A DNA stretch of 15,893 nt from Blastococcus sp. CT_GayMR20 (GCF_004570345.1 NZ_SPQM01000114.1:1-15893); one strand, 5' to 3'. Counted from the first letter of the stretch, positions 1 to 6,601 are shown. The notes: a model not told the origin generated them from the sequence alone. Program-made: numbers and translations.

Positions 1-103
1 CCGGCGCGCCGGCGGCCACCGCCGCGGCCACCGCCGCCAGCGCCTGCGGGCCGCCGCGCGCGTCGGTGAGGACGTGCAGCGGTCCCAGGGGCGGCCGGTT
101 CAC
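1..103 (-). CDS. thiE: Thiamine-phosphate synthase ThiE, N-terminal fragment
   Basis: Only the first 34 codons are present before the window ends; a full ThiE is about 200-220 residues. The translation opens with a short leader and then LHVLTDARGG, matching the first beta strand of the ThiE TIM barrel (usual form LYxLTD). The enzyme joins HMP pyrophosphate to the thiazole phosphate to give thiamine phosphate in the cytoplasm. The GTG start overlaps the cytX stop by four bases (GTGA), so the two genes are probably translationally coupled and share the upstream TPP riboswitch. The call rests on the N-terminal motif plus thiamine-gene context. Confidence 0.75.
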   Translation of the reverse strand, partial: MNRPPLGPLHVLTDARGGPQALAAVAAAVAAGAP

Positions 104-1452
104 GCGACGACTCCGCTGCGGCGCCGCCGGCGCCGGCCCGGCAGCACGATCAGCGCGGTGAGCGCGGTAGCGACGGCGAGGCTGACCAGCGAGGCCGACC
201 AGCCGTTGCCCGGGTCGATGCCGAGGTCGGCCTGGCGCGCGGTCCACCAGGCGGTCCAGCTCTGGCCCGGTCCGGTGAAATACGTCGGGAGGGTCAGCTG
301 GTAGGCGAGGAAGCCGGCGATCCACGGCAGCAGGAGCAGCGGCCGGGCCGGCGCGCGGTCGGAGGTGTCCCACTGCCCGCGCGGCGTCGACCAGTAGGCC
401 ACCAGCAGCACCCCGACCAGCGGGACGAACACCGCCCCGATGAGGAAGAGGAACGGCTCGTAGGCGGCGATGTCGAAGGAAAGCGCCAGCAGCGTCGCCG
501 CCGTCCCGACCCCCACGGCCAGTAGCCGCCGGTCGAGCCTGGCGACCACGTTCTGCGCGGAGATCGCGGTCGAGTAGACGTTGGCGAAGGCTTCGTCGAG
601 CTCGACGGTGACCAGCACGAGCAGGGCGATGACGCCCAGCGGCACGGCCAGCAGCGCGTCGACCACGTCCAGGCCCGCGCTGCCGTAGGCCGCCAGGGCC
701 AGCACCCCGAGGGTGAACATCGCGATCGTCGCCAGCCCGTAGCCCACCGAGGAGCCGACGAAGGCCGCCCGCCCGCTGCGCACGTGGCGGGTGTAGTCGG
801 CGGCCAGCGGGAACCACGAGACGGGCAGCGCGATGACGATGTCGGTCGCCGTCCAGAACGACGTCGCGCCGCCGCCCTCCAGCGGCGGCAGCGGCTCGGC
901 CAGCACCTGGACGTAGAGGTAGACGATGGCGGCCAGCGCGGCCCAGACCGCGTAGCGGGCCAGCACCCGGACTACGCCGAGCGGGCGCAGCGCCATCGCG
1001 GTGGCCAGGACTCCGGCGGCGAGGACGAAGGGCCAGCGTGGTGCGTCCAGCGCCCGGGAGGCGGCCTCGGCGATGACGACGATCTCGAAGGTGGCCCAGC
1101 CGATGCACTGCACGAGGTTAAGGACGGTGGGCGCGTAGGAGGTGCGTCGGCCCAGCAGTCCGCGGAGCAGCACCATTCCGGGCACGCTCTCCCGGGCGCC
1201 CGCGGCCGCGGCCAGGCCCAGGAGCACCGCCCCGATCAGCGCGCCCAGGACGATCGCGCCGAGGGTCTCCGACAGCGGCCGCCCCGGCAGGACGACGAAG
1301 ACAGCGGCCACCGGCAGCAGCAGGCTGATGCCGAGGTTGCCCCACAGGCCGAGGGCGTCGCGCAGGCCCAGGGTCCGCGGGGGAGGTTCGATGAGGGTCA
1401 GCGGTGCGTCCGGGGTGTGCCCGGCCGTGCGGATGGCGTCCGACGTGCTCAT
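100..1452 (-). CDS. cytX: CytX-type hydroxymethylpyrimidine permease (NCS1 family)
   Basis: The 450-residue protein is strongly hydrophobic, with about 12 predicted membrane segments from residue 35 to the C-terminus. An arginine-rich tail (PGRRRRRRSG) follows the last helix. The early LGLRDALGLWGNLGIS stretch and the overall length fit the NCS1 nucleobase:cation symporters. Location directly behind a TPP riboswitch and before thiE points to CytX, the putative transporter of the thiamin pyrimidine HMP, rather than a cytosine or allantoin permease. The ATG start lies five bases after an AGGGAG ribosome-binding site that belongs to the riboswitch 3' end, so TPP probably blocks its translation. 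Substrate specificity is inferred from context, not visible in the protein. Confidence 0.8.
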   Translation of the reverse strand: MSTSDAIRTAGHTPDAPLTLIEPPPRTLGLRDALGLWGNLGISLLLPVAAVFVVLPGRPLSETLGAIVLGALIGAVLLGLAAAAGARESVPGMVLLRGLLGRRTSYAPTVLNLVQCIGWATFEIVVIAEAASRALDAPRWPFVLAAGVLATAMALRPLGVVRVLARYAVWAALAAIVYLYVQVLAEPLPPLEGGGATSFWTATDIVIALPVSWFPLAADYTRHVRSGRAAFVGSSVGYGLATIAMFTLGVLALAAYGSAGLDVVDALLAVPLGVIALLVLVTVELDEAFANVYSTAISAQNVVARLDRRLLAVGVGTAATLLALSFDIAAYEPFLFLIGAVFVPLVGVLLVAYWSTPRGQWDTSDRAPARPLLLLPWIAGFLAYQLTLPTYFTGPGQSWTAWWTARQADLGIDPGNGWSASLVSLAVATALTALIVLPGRRRRRRSGVVA

Positions 1453-1453
1453 G

Positions 1454-1545
1454 ATCGCTCCCTACGCCGGCATTACCCGGTCAGGTTCGAGCGGTCGGCG
1501 GCGCGCTCAGCCGCCCTCTCAGCCCGGTTGCCCCGAGCTCCCGCA
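1454..1545 (-). promoter_or_regulatory. TPP riboswitch (THI element) upstream of cytX-thiE
   Basis: Read on the minus strand, this stretch has the conserved THI-box parts in order: CGGGAGCTCGGGG at the 5' side, GCTGAGAGGG (pyrimidine-sensing loop), a variable GC-rich P3 extension (GGCGGC paired with GCCGCC), then ACCTGACC and GGGTAATGCCGGCGTAGGGA (pyrophosphate-sensing arm). P1 can close through GCTC and GAGC. The terminal AGGGAG is also the cytX ribosome-binding site, five bases before its ATG, and I see no terminator between aptamer and start. Control is therefore probably at translation initiation: TPP closes the aptamer and hides the site. Confidence 0.95.
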
Positions 1546-1570
1546 CACGGCTCCGGCCGTGTCGGATGCC

Positions 1571-1576
1571 ACCCTA
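1571..1576 (-). promoter_or_regulatory. Candidate -10 box for the riboswitch-cytX transcript
   Basis: TAGGGT on the minus strand fits the actinobacterial TAnnnT -10 pattern and sits about 27 bases upstream of the aptamer's 5' side. No convincing -35 is visible. The assignment is by pattern and position only. Confidence 0.3.
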
Positions 1577-1585
1577 GCCACCTCG

Positions 1586-1591
1586 TAGAGT
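1586..1591 (+). promoter_or_regulatory. Candidate -10 box for a leaderless tenA transcript
   Basis: TAGAGT fits TAnnnT and ends seven bases before the GTG start at 1599. No Shine-Dalgarno sequence precedes that start (TCGCCGCC lies directly upstream). This spacing would put the transcription start on or next to the GTG, giving a leaderless mRNA, which is common in actinobacteria. It lies back-to-back with the opposing -10 candidate at 1571-1576. Confidence 0.3.
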
Positions 1592-1598
1592 CGCCGCC

Positions 1599-2195
1599 GT
1601 GCCGGTCGCCGAGCTGCTCCAGCGCCACGCCGCCGAGTGGCGGCGCGCCGTGTGCCACCCGTTCCTGGACGCCGTCCGGGAGGGAACCCTGCCGGCGGCC
1701 GCCTTCGACACCTGGCTGGTGCAGGACGCGCGCTTCGTCGCCGAACTGCTCCGCTTCCAGGCCCGGCTGCTGGCGCGGGCACCGCGCCAGGCGCAGCCGG
1801 TGCTGGCCGGCGGCGTGACGGCGCTGGTCGAGGAGCTGGCCTGGTTCGAGCAGCAGACGGCTGCCCGCGGCCTGGACCTGGCGGCGCCGGCGCTGCCGGC
1901 CACGGCGCGGTACGCGGAGCTGCTCGAGCGCCTCGACTCGGCTGACGTGCCGAACGCTCTGGTCGCGCTGTGGACGATCGAGCGGACGTACCTCGACGCG
2001 TGGTCCGGTGCACGGCCGGGCGCGCCGGAGTACCGGAAGTTCGTCGAGCACTGGACCGTGCCGGTGTTCGCCGACTACGTGGCCGGCCTGGAGGTGGCCG
2101 CGGACCGCGCCGGGCCGGTGGACGCTGATGCGGTGTTCCTCGAGGTGGTCGCCGCTGAGATCGCGTTCTGGGAGATGGCGGTGGACGGCCGGTGA
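1599..2195 (+). CDS. TenA-family protein, Glu-type (TenA_E)
   Basis: The 198-residue all-helical protein belongs to the TenA/THI-4 (heme-oxygenase-like fold) family. It has the N-terminal HPFLDAVREGTLP motif (residues 20-32), VQDA with Asp43, and a C-terminal EIAFWEMA motif with Glu187. Where classical TenA carries its catalytic Cys in a TPCMxxY motif, this protein reads ALWTIERTY with Glu128, the signature of the TenA_E subfamily. TenA proteins act in cytoplasmic salvage of degraded thiamin pyrimidines. TenA_E members are proposed to handle formylamino- or amino-pyrimidine breakdown products, but the exact step here is inferred. It leads the tenA_E-tenA_C-thiD chain and ends in a four-base overlap with the next gene. 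The GTG start is chosen because nothing plausible lies upstream. Confidence 0.85.
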   Translation: MPVAELLQRHAAEWRRAVCHPFLDAVREGTLPAAAFDTWLVQDARFVAELLRFQARLLARAPRQAQPVLAGGVTALVEELAWFEQQTAARGLDLAAPALPATARYAELLERLDSADVPNALVALWTIERTYLDAWSGARPGAPEYRKFVEHWTVPVFADYVAGLEVAADRAGPVDADAVFLEVVAAEIAFWEMAVDGR

Positions 2196-2830
2196 CCCCG
2201 ACGCCGTCCGGGCTCTCCGCGCGGCTGTGGGCCGACAACGCAGATCTGGCCGCGGCCTGCCTCGCGCACCCGTTCGTCACGGGCATCTCCGACGGGACGC
2301 TGCCGCGCGAGCGGTTCGCCGGCTATGTCGCGCAGGACGCCTTCTTCCTGGAGGCGTTCGCCCGGGCGTACGCGCTGGCGGTGGCGCACAGCCGGGACCG
2401 CGCCTCGCTCGAGGCGTTCGCCGACCTGCTGGCCGGCGTCCGGGAGGAGCTGCGGCTGCACGACTCGTACGCGGCCCGGTGGGGGATCGACCTGGCGGCG
2501 GTCGAGCCGGTCGCGGCGACGCTGGCCTACACCGACTTCCTGCTCGCCGCCGCGTCGCTCGGCGACGTCGGGCTGACGTGCGCCGCGATGACCCCCTGCA
2601 TGCGGCTGTACGCGTACTTGGGCCAGGCCCTGTCCGGGCGGTCGGAGGAGACCTACGGCGAGTGGGTCACCGCCTACGCCGCGCCGGAGTTCGACGGGCT
2701 GGCCGCGACCCTCGAGCGGCTGCTCGACCGGCATGCGACCGATACGCCCGCGGTGCGCCGAGCCTACCGTCGGGCCATGCAGCTCGAACTCGCGTTCTTC
2801 GAGGGCGCCTGTGGGGATGGCGGCCGGTGA
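2192..2830 (+). CDS. tenA: Aminopyrimidine aminohydrolase TenA, Cys-type (thiaminase II)
   Basis: This 212-residue protein matches classical TenA throughout: HPFVTGISDGTLP (residues 26-38), YVAQDAFFL with Asp49, AAMTPCMRLYAYLG with the catalytic Cys136, and ELAFFEGA near the C-terminus with the conserved Glu199. TenA_C enzymes hydrolyse 4-amino-5-aminomethyl-2-methylpyrimidine to HMP, salvaging base-degraded thiamin, and can also cleave thiamin. The product feeds the kinase ThiD encoded immediately downstream. The GTG start overlaps the preceding stop, and the stop overlaps the thiD GTG, each by GTGA, so the three genes are almost certainly one translationally coupled operon. No riboswitch precedes this transcript, unlike the divergent cytX branch. 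Confidence 0.92.
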   Translation: MTPTPSGLSARLWADNADLAAACLAHPFVTGISDGTLPRERFAGYVAQDAFFLEAFARAYALAVAHSRDRASLEAFADLLAGVREELRLHDSYAARWGIDLAAVEPVAATLAYTDFLLAAASLGDVGLTCAAMTPCMRLYAYLGQALSGRSEETYGEWVTAYAAPEFDGLAATLERLLDRHATDTPAVRRAYRRAMQLELAFFEGACGDGGR

Positions 2831-3645
2831 CCGCTGTGGCCCTGACCGTCGCCGGCAGCGACCCGAGCGGGGGAGCCGGGATCCAGGCCGACCTGAAGAC
2901 CTTCAGCGCCCTGGGGGTCTACGGGACGGCGGTGCTGACCGCGCTGACGGCGCAGAACACCCGCGGGGTCACCGGGGTGCACCCGGTGCCGGCGGAGTTC
3001 GTGGGCGCGCAGCTGCGCACGCTGCTCGACGACGTGCCGGTGCAGGCCACCAAGTTGGGCATGCTGGGCACCGCAGCGGTCGTCCGAGAGGTTGCGGCCG
3101 TGCTGGCCGAGCGGCGTCCGGGACCCGTGATCTGCGACCCGGTGATGGTGGCCACCAGTGGGGACCGGCTGGTCGACGAGGACGCGGTGGACGCCGTGCG
3201 GACCGACCTGCTCCCCCTCGCCGACGTGATCACACCGAACGTGCCCGAGGCCGCGGCGCTGCTGGACACGATCCCTGCGACGTCGGTCGAGGAGCTGACC
3301 GAGCAGGCGCTCGCGCTGTTGCGGCTCGGGCCCCGGACGGTACTGGTCAAGGGGGGTCACCTCGGCGGTGCCGAGAGCGTCGACGTCCTGGCCACCCCGG
3401 ATGGTGTCCGGGTGACGTCCCGACCGCGCCTGGCCACCTCGGCCACGCACGGCACCGGCTGCACGCTGTCCTCCGCCGTGGCCGCGCTCGTCGCTCGTCA
3501 AGGCGGGCGCCCCCCCACAGACTGGCTGCCGGTCATCGAAGGCGCCCGCGACTACCTGCAGTCCGCCCTCGCCGCGGGGCAGTCCCTCGGTATCGGCTCC
3601 GGGCACGGCCCGGTGCACCACTTCGTCGACTGGTGGGAGGGCTGA
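2827..3645 (+). CDS. thiD: HMP/HMP-phosphate kinase ThiD
   Basis: The 272-residue protein starts with VAGSDPSGGAGIQADLKTF (residues 8-26), the substrate-binding signature of ThiD ribokinase-fold enzymes. It continues with KLGML, CDPVMVATSGDRL, ITPNVPEAA, VLVKGGH and the anion-hole motif HGTGCTLSSA with Cys at about 212. It phosphorylates HMP to HMP-P and then HMP-PP, the substrate of ThiE. Length is normal for a stand-alone ThiD (about 260-280), and no fused ThiE or TenA domain is present. The same frame stays open far upstream to 2008, but that part overlaps the two tenA genes and is arginine-rich nonsense. The GTG at 2827, overlapping the tenA stop, puts the conserved motif at the expected distance from the N-terminus. 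Confidence 0.95.
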   Translation: MTAVALTVAGSDPSGGAGIQADLKTFSALGVYGTAVLTALTAQNTRGVTGVHPVPAEFVGAQLRTLLDDVPVQATKLGMLGTAAVVREVAAVLAERRPGPVICDPVMVATSGDRLVDEDAVDAVRTDLLPLADVITPNVPEAAALLDTIPATSVEELTEQALALLRLGPRTVLVKGGHLGGAESVDVLATPDGVRVTSRPRLATSATHGTGCTLSSAVAALVARQGGRPPTDWLPVIEGARDYLQSALAAGQSLGIGSGHGPVHHFVDWWEG

Positions 3646-3697
3646 TCCACGGCCACCAGCACGGCCGCACCACTCCGGGCCCGTCGTCTTCATCCAA

Positions 3698-3716
3698 AGC
3701 GACTGCGTCAGTCGCT
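3698..3716. terminator. Hairpin downstream of thiD, possible terminator
   Basis: AGCGACTG and CAGTCGCT form a perfect 8-bp stem around a CGT loop, 53 bases after the thiD stop. The plus-strand side has no T-run; the minus-strand side is followed by TTT. It could end thiD transcription as a U-less actinobacterial terminator. Confidence 0.4.
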
Positions 3717-3829
3717 ACGCCGCTAGGCCCTCGGTACGCCGGCCGGGTCGATGTCATGGGCGCCCGCCGGTTCCACCTGGGCCCGTTCCCCATAACCCGC
3801 CTTCTTCCGGCTGTGGCGCGGCGGGGGAA

Positions 3830-3850
3830 GGGTGGGCCGAAGGCCCATCC
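3830..3850. terminator. GC-rich hairpin, possible terminator
   Basis: A 9-bp stem with one G-U pair (GGGTGGGCC with GGCCCATCC) closes on a GAA loop. There is no T-run on either side. Its role is uncertain; it may be a backup terminator or part of a repeat. Confidence 0.35.
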
Positions 3851-3981
3851 CGCAGGGACGCGAGCGCCCTTCCGGCGCCGCGCCGCAGGCGGCACGCTGA
3901 TCGGGGTGGGGAGCGGTCACTGTTCCGTCCATGAATGGCTCGCGGCCCGTGACGCGTGATGGTGAGGCTGAAGCGCCTCGT

Positions 3982-4036
3982 CGTGCCCGGGGACCAGCGG
4001 GCGTGCCCGCTGCGTGCCCGTAGTACGGGCACGCAG
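3982..4036. repeat. CGTGCCCG repeat cluster with a 13-bp inverted repeat
   Basis: Three direct copies of CGTGCCCG (3982-3989, 4002-4009, 4013-4020) and one inverted copy (4026-4033) occur within 55 bases. The last two form a perfect 13-bp inverted repeat around a single base at 4023 (4010-4036). Lying about 95 bases from the tRNA fragment, the arrangement resembles integrase arm-binding sites; a hairpin with another role is also possible. Confidence 0.6.
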
Positions 4037-4129
4037 GGGCAACTGGCGGTAGCCACCGGTCTCAGCAGCTTGGGCCTTGACCTGCGGAAACGGTTGGCCG
4101 GCGTTGGCTCCGAAAGCCCCTGCATCAGG

Positions 4130-4187
4130 CTTGAAAACCGCTAGGAGTTCACAGCTCCTCGTGGGTTCGAATCCCACGCCCTCCGCC
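4130..4187 (+). pseudogene. 3' half of tRNA-Ser(UGA), likely attachment-site remnant
   Basis: The fragment begins in the anticodon loop (C-T-TGA-A-A, anticodon TGA at 4132-4134). It continues through the 3' anticodon strand ACCGC, a long variable arm (AGGAG paired with CTCCT), a complete T arm (GTGGG TTCGAAT CCCAC) and the 3' acceptor strand GCCCTCC with discriminator G at 4185. The 5' partner sequences are missing: the bases just before 4130 cannot pair with ACCGC, and I found no D arm upstream. It cannot make a functional tRNA. A break in the anticodon loop is typical of tyrosine-integrase crossover sites in tRNA genes, so this is probably an attL/attR half-site. Confidence 0.8.
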
Positions 4188-4452
4188 GACGCTCGACACG
4201 CCGCCATGCGCGACCGCGACCGGATGATCGGACGCCGGATCACCGCGTCTGCGCAGGTGAACGCGGGATTTGTCGACAAGACGCCGTCCCGTGAGCTGGG
4301 TCACCGACCCGCGGAACGGCTCCTCGCAACGATCCGGTGACGGGCCGATCCGGTCGGTCTCGGAGACCCCGTCGTCCGCCGATACCGGCCATATCTTCTG
4401 CCTTGTCCGCGGCACTTCCCCGCCGCGGCGCTGGGTGCTGAGGAGTCCACGC
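4188..4452. promoter_or_regulatory. Upstream region of the membrane-protein gene
   Basis: No gene is seen here. The region holds a 10-bp palindrome TTGTCGACAA (4270-4279), a perfect 13-base inverted repeat GGTCTC-G-GAGACC (4356-4368), and a TAnnnT-like box TATCTT (4392-4397) about 60 bases before the GTG start. The last two could be operator and -10 element of the downstream gene; no good -35 is visible. Confidence 0.3.
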
Positions 4453-5277
4453 GTGACCATGGGCGCGACGCTCGGGTGGCCGACGGCCACCGTCTTGTTG
4501 GGCTTCCTCGTGATGACCGCGCTGGTCGTCGTCCTGGGCACGAGCTCGACGGCCCGCTACGAGTTCGAGCGCAACGGCGCGCGCGAGGGCCAGCGCTCCG
4601 CCGCGCGCAGCTACGGGGCCCACCCCGCCGGCAGCCGGACCGGGCAGCGGACCGCCGGCGCCCCGGACGCGCACGCCAAGCCCCAGTCGGTCGACACCGC
4701 GGTCCGCTCCGACCCGGGCCTCGCGACCGGCGGTCCCGCCTGGTGGCTGGTCGACGAGTGGGCGCAGGCGCTGGCCGGCCCGTTCGGGGACCGGATCGAC
4801 GCGGACTGGGCCGCACTGGACGGCGGACTGCTGGCGATCTCCGTCCACGGCACCCGCAACGGCGACGGCAGCGTGACGCTGCGGCCCTCGCCCGAGGAGC
4901 GGGAGTGGCTCAGCGAGCTCGGAGACCAGCTGGACCGGATCCCGGACGACTGGGATGCGCTGCTGACCGACACCGACCCGCTGACCACGCTGCTGGTCGA
5001 GGTCACCGCCGCGGTGGTCGAGGCGGGACTCCAGCTGCACGACCCGCACGACCCGGCGGGCGGCGTCTGCCTGCTGCCGGAGCCGACCGAGCGGGGCGTC
5101 GTGGTCAGCTGGCGGGCCCACGAGCGGATGGGCCTGCAACACCAGCGGGGTGCGGCGGCCGGCGCCACCGTTGCCCAGTCGATGAACGTGGCGGTCGCGG
5201 ACATCCTGGCGAACCTCGGCTTCGTGGTCGAGCCGTTCGGTGCGACCGGGAGCTCGCTGGTCACGGCGCTGCGCTGA
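4453..5277 (+). CDS. Uncharacterised single-pass membrane protein
   Basis: I do not recognise a family. From GTG 4453, preceded by AGGAG with a seven-base gap, the protein has 274 residues. One hydrophobic segment (about residues 11-29, TATVLLGFLVMTALVVVLG) is followed by a low-complexity polar linker (about 40-90) rich in Arg, Gly and Ala. A folded, acidic C-terminal domain (about 95-274) includes WWLVDEWAQAL, LLAISVHGTRNGDGS and VSWRAHERMGLQ. There is no signal-peptidase motif, so an N-terminal anchor is likely. The frame is open back to 4270, but that extension runs through the promoter-like region and has no ribosome-binding site. The next gene follows after 86 bases, so co-transcription is possible but unproven. 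Confidence 0.7.
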   Translation: MTMGATLGWPTATVLLGFLVMTALVVVLGTSSTARYEFERNGAREGQRSAARSYGAHPAGSRTGQRTAGAPDAHAKPQSVDTAVRSDPGLATGGPAWWLVDEWAQALAGPFGDRIDADWAALDGGLLAISVHGTRNGDGSVTLRPSPEEREWLSELGDQLDRIPDDWDALLTDTDPLTTLLVEVTAAVVEAGLQLHDPHDPAGGVCLLPEPTERGVVVSWRAHERMGLQHQRGAAAGATVAQSMNVAVADILANLGFVVEPFGATGSSLVTALR

Positions 5278-5284
5278 ACACTGG

Positions 5285-5296
5285 TTGCCGCGGCAA
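5285..5296. promoter_or_regulatory. 12-bp palindrome upstream of the dehydrogenase, candidate operator
   Basis: TTGCCGCGGCAA is a perfect palindrome with a central CG, 67 bases before the dehydrogenase ATG and eight bases after the preceding stop. It could be a repressor operator (LacI-type sites have a central CG) or the stem of a short terminator. No regulator gene is adjacent. Confidence 0.3.
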
Positions 5297-5363
5297 ACCG
5301 TTTCGCGTCGCACGCCCCGGGCACCTCGACCGCAGACGTTCCTGCGATCGAAGGCGGCAACCC

Positions 5364-6551
5364 ATGAAGGCAGTGACCTGGCACGGTCAGCGCGACGTGC
5401 GGGTGGAGGACGTCCCGGACCCGTTCGTCGAGGCCCCGACGGACGCGGTCATCCGCGTGACCACGACGAACATCTGCGGCTCCGACCTGCACCTCTACGA
5501 GCCGCTGGCCCCCTTCATGGGCGTCGGAAACATCCTCGGCCACGAGAACATGGGCCAGGTCGTCGAGGTGGGGTCGGAGTGCGGTGACCTGAAGATCGGT
5601 GACCGCGTCTCGATCCCCTTCCAGATCTCCTGCGGCCACTGCTGGATGTGCCGGCAGCACCTCTACACCCAGTGCGAGACGACGCAGGTGCGCGACCAGG
5701 GCATGGGTGCGGCGCTGTTCGGGTTCTCCAAGCTCTACGGCGAGGTGCCGGGCGGGCAGGCGGAGTACCTCCGGGTGCCGCAGGCCCAGTTCACCCACAT
5801 CAAGCTGCCCGAGGGCCCGCCGGACGACCGGTTCGCCTACCTCTCGGACATCCTGCCGACCGCCTGGCAGGGCGTGGAGTACGCGAACGTGCCGGAGGGC
5901 GGCACCCTCGTCGTCCTCGGACTCGGGCCGATCGGTGACTTCGCCTGCCGGATCGCCCAGCACAAGGGTTTCCGCGTGATCGGAGTGGACCTGGTGCCCG
6001 AGCGCCTCGAGCGGGTCCGCGCCCGCGGCATCGAGGTCGTCGACCTCGGCGAGCACGAGGACGACCTCGGTGACGCCATCCGGGACATGACCGGCGGCCG
6101 TGGACCCGACTCGGTCCTCGACGCCGTCGGCATGGAGGCGCACGGCTCACCGGCCACCACGTTCATCCAGAAGGCGGCTGGCCTGCTGCCGAAGGCGATC
6201 TCCGCGCCGCTCATGCAGACGGCGGGGGTCGACCGGCTCAATGCCCTGTACTCGGCCATCGACATCGTGCGGCGCGGCGGGACGATCTCCCTGTCCGGCG
6301 TCTACGGCGGGATGGCCGACCCGATCCCGATGCTGACTCTGTTCGACAAGCAGATTCAGCTGCACATGGGCCAGTGCAACATCAAGCGCTGGATCCCCGA
6401 CATCATGCCGCTGCTCACCGACGACGACCCGCTCGGCTGCGACACGTTCGCGACCCACCGGGTTCCCCTGTCCGACGCGCCGGAGATGTACCGGAAGTTC
6501 CAGGAGAAGGAGGACGGCGTCGTGAAGGTGCAGCTCAAGCCCGAGCTGTGA
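5364..6551 (+). CDS. Zinc-dependent alcohol dehydrogenase, formaldehyde-dehydrogenase-like
   Basis: The 395-residue protein is a medium-chain dehydrogenase/reductase. Catalytic zinc ligands appear as NICGSDLH (Cys38) and GHENMG (His60-Glu61). The structural zinc cluster is complete (Cys90, 93, 96, 104 in CGHCWMCRQHLYTQC). The NAD(P)-binding Rossmann motif is VVLGLGPIGDFA with an acidic residue after the next strand (GVDLVPER), favouring NAD. The insert around GAALFGFSKLYGEVPGGQAEYLRVP and the extra length over ordinary ADHs fit the glutathione-independent formaldehyde dehydrogenase-like subgroup; the actual substrate is unknown. ATG 5364 is preceded by an AAGGCGG ribosome-binding site. The frame is open far upstream to 4476 but overlaps the preceding gene as shadow coding. 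A strong hairpin follows the stop. Confidence 0.9.
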   Translation: MKAVTWHGQRDVRVEDVPDPFVEAPTDAVIRVTTTNICGSDLHLYEPLAPFMGVGNILGHENMGQVVEVGSECGDLKIGDRVSIPFQISCGHCWMCRQHLYTQCETTQVRDQGMGAALFGFSKLYGEVPGGQAEYLRVPQAQFTHIKLPEGPPDDRFAYLSDILPTAWQGVEYANVPEGGTLVVLGLGPIGDFACRIAQHKGFRVIGVDLVPERLERVRARGIEVVDLGEHEDDLGDAIRDMTGGRGPDSVLDAVGMEAHGSPATTFIQKAAGLLPKAISAPLMQTAGVDRLNALYSAIDIVRRGGTISLSGVYGGMADPIPMLTLFDKQIQLHMGQCNIKRWIPDIMPLLTDDDPLGCDTFATHRVPLSDAPEMYRKFQEKEDGVVKVQLKPEL

Positions 6552-6557
6552 GCGCGT

Positions 6558-6592
6558 CGGTCGGGGACGGAGGGTCCCGCCGTCCCCGACCG
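6558..6592. terminator. Strong bidirectional hairpin terminator
   Basis: CGGTCGGGGACGG and CCGTCCCCGACCG form a perfect 13-bp stem with a nine-base loop, starting seven bases after the dehydrogenase stop. It lies between convergent genes (dehydrogenase plus, STAS gene minus). There is no T-run, as is common in high-GC actinobacteria. Confidence 0.8.
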
Positions 6593-6601
6593 CTGCGCGG
6601 G

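Larger units (their letters stand above)
3646..4129. other. Gene-free region downstream of thiD
   Basis: This 484-base stretch has no credible protein: open frames here are short, arginine-rich and lack family motifs. It contains two hairpins (3698-3716, 3830-3850) and a cluster of CGTGCCCG repeats ending in a 13-bp inverted repeat (3982-4036), and it abuts a half tRNA. It may be the remaining end of an integrated element. Confidence 0.6.

Noticed and set aside
2008..2826. N-terminal extension giving a 545-residue frame ending in ThiD, suggesting a fusion enzyme
   Set aside because: The extension overlaps both tenA genes in another frame and shows no domain; ThiD starts at GTG 2827.
3636..4187. 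Intron-split tRNA-Ser (group I intron in the anticodon loop)
   Set aside because: GGAGGGC at 3636-3642 matches the acceptor strand, but it lies inside the thiD end and is not followed by a D arm or anticodon-stem partner; no intron core motifs were seen.
3917..4279. Minus-strand protein containing GVGFEPTRSCELL
   Set aside because: This is the antisense translation of the tRNA-Ser T arm and variable arm, a known recurrent mis-annotation, not a gene.
4476..5363. N-terminal extension giving a 691-residue frame fused to the dehydrogenase
   Set aside because: The extra 296 residues are arginine/proline-rich shadow sequence over the membrane-protein gene; the dehydrogenase motif spacing and the ribosome-binding site support ATG 5364.
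4611..6143. Long minus-strand open frames (510 and 357 residues) opposite the membrane protein and dehydrogenase
   Set aside because: High-GC antisense shadows without motifs or ribosome-binding sites; the plus-strand frames carry the recognisable families.
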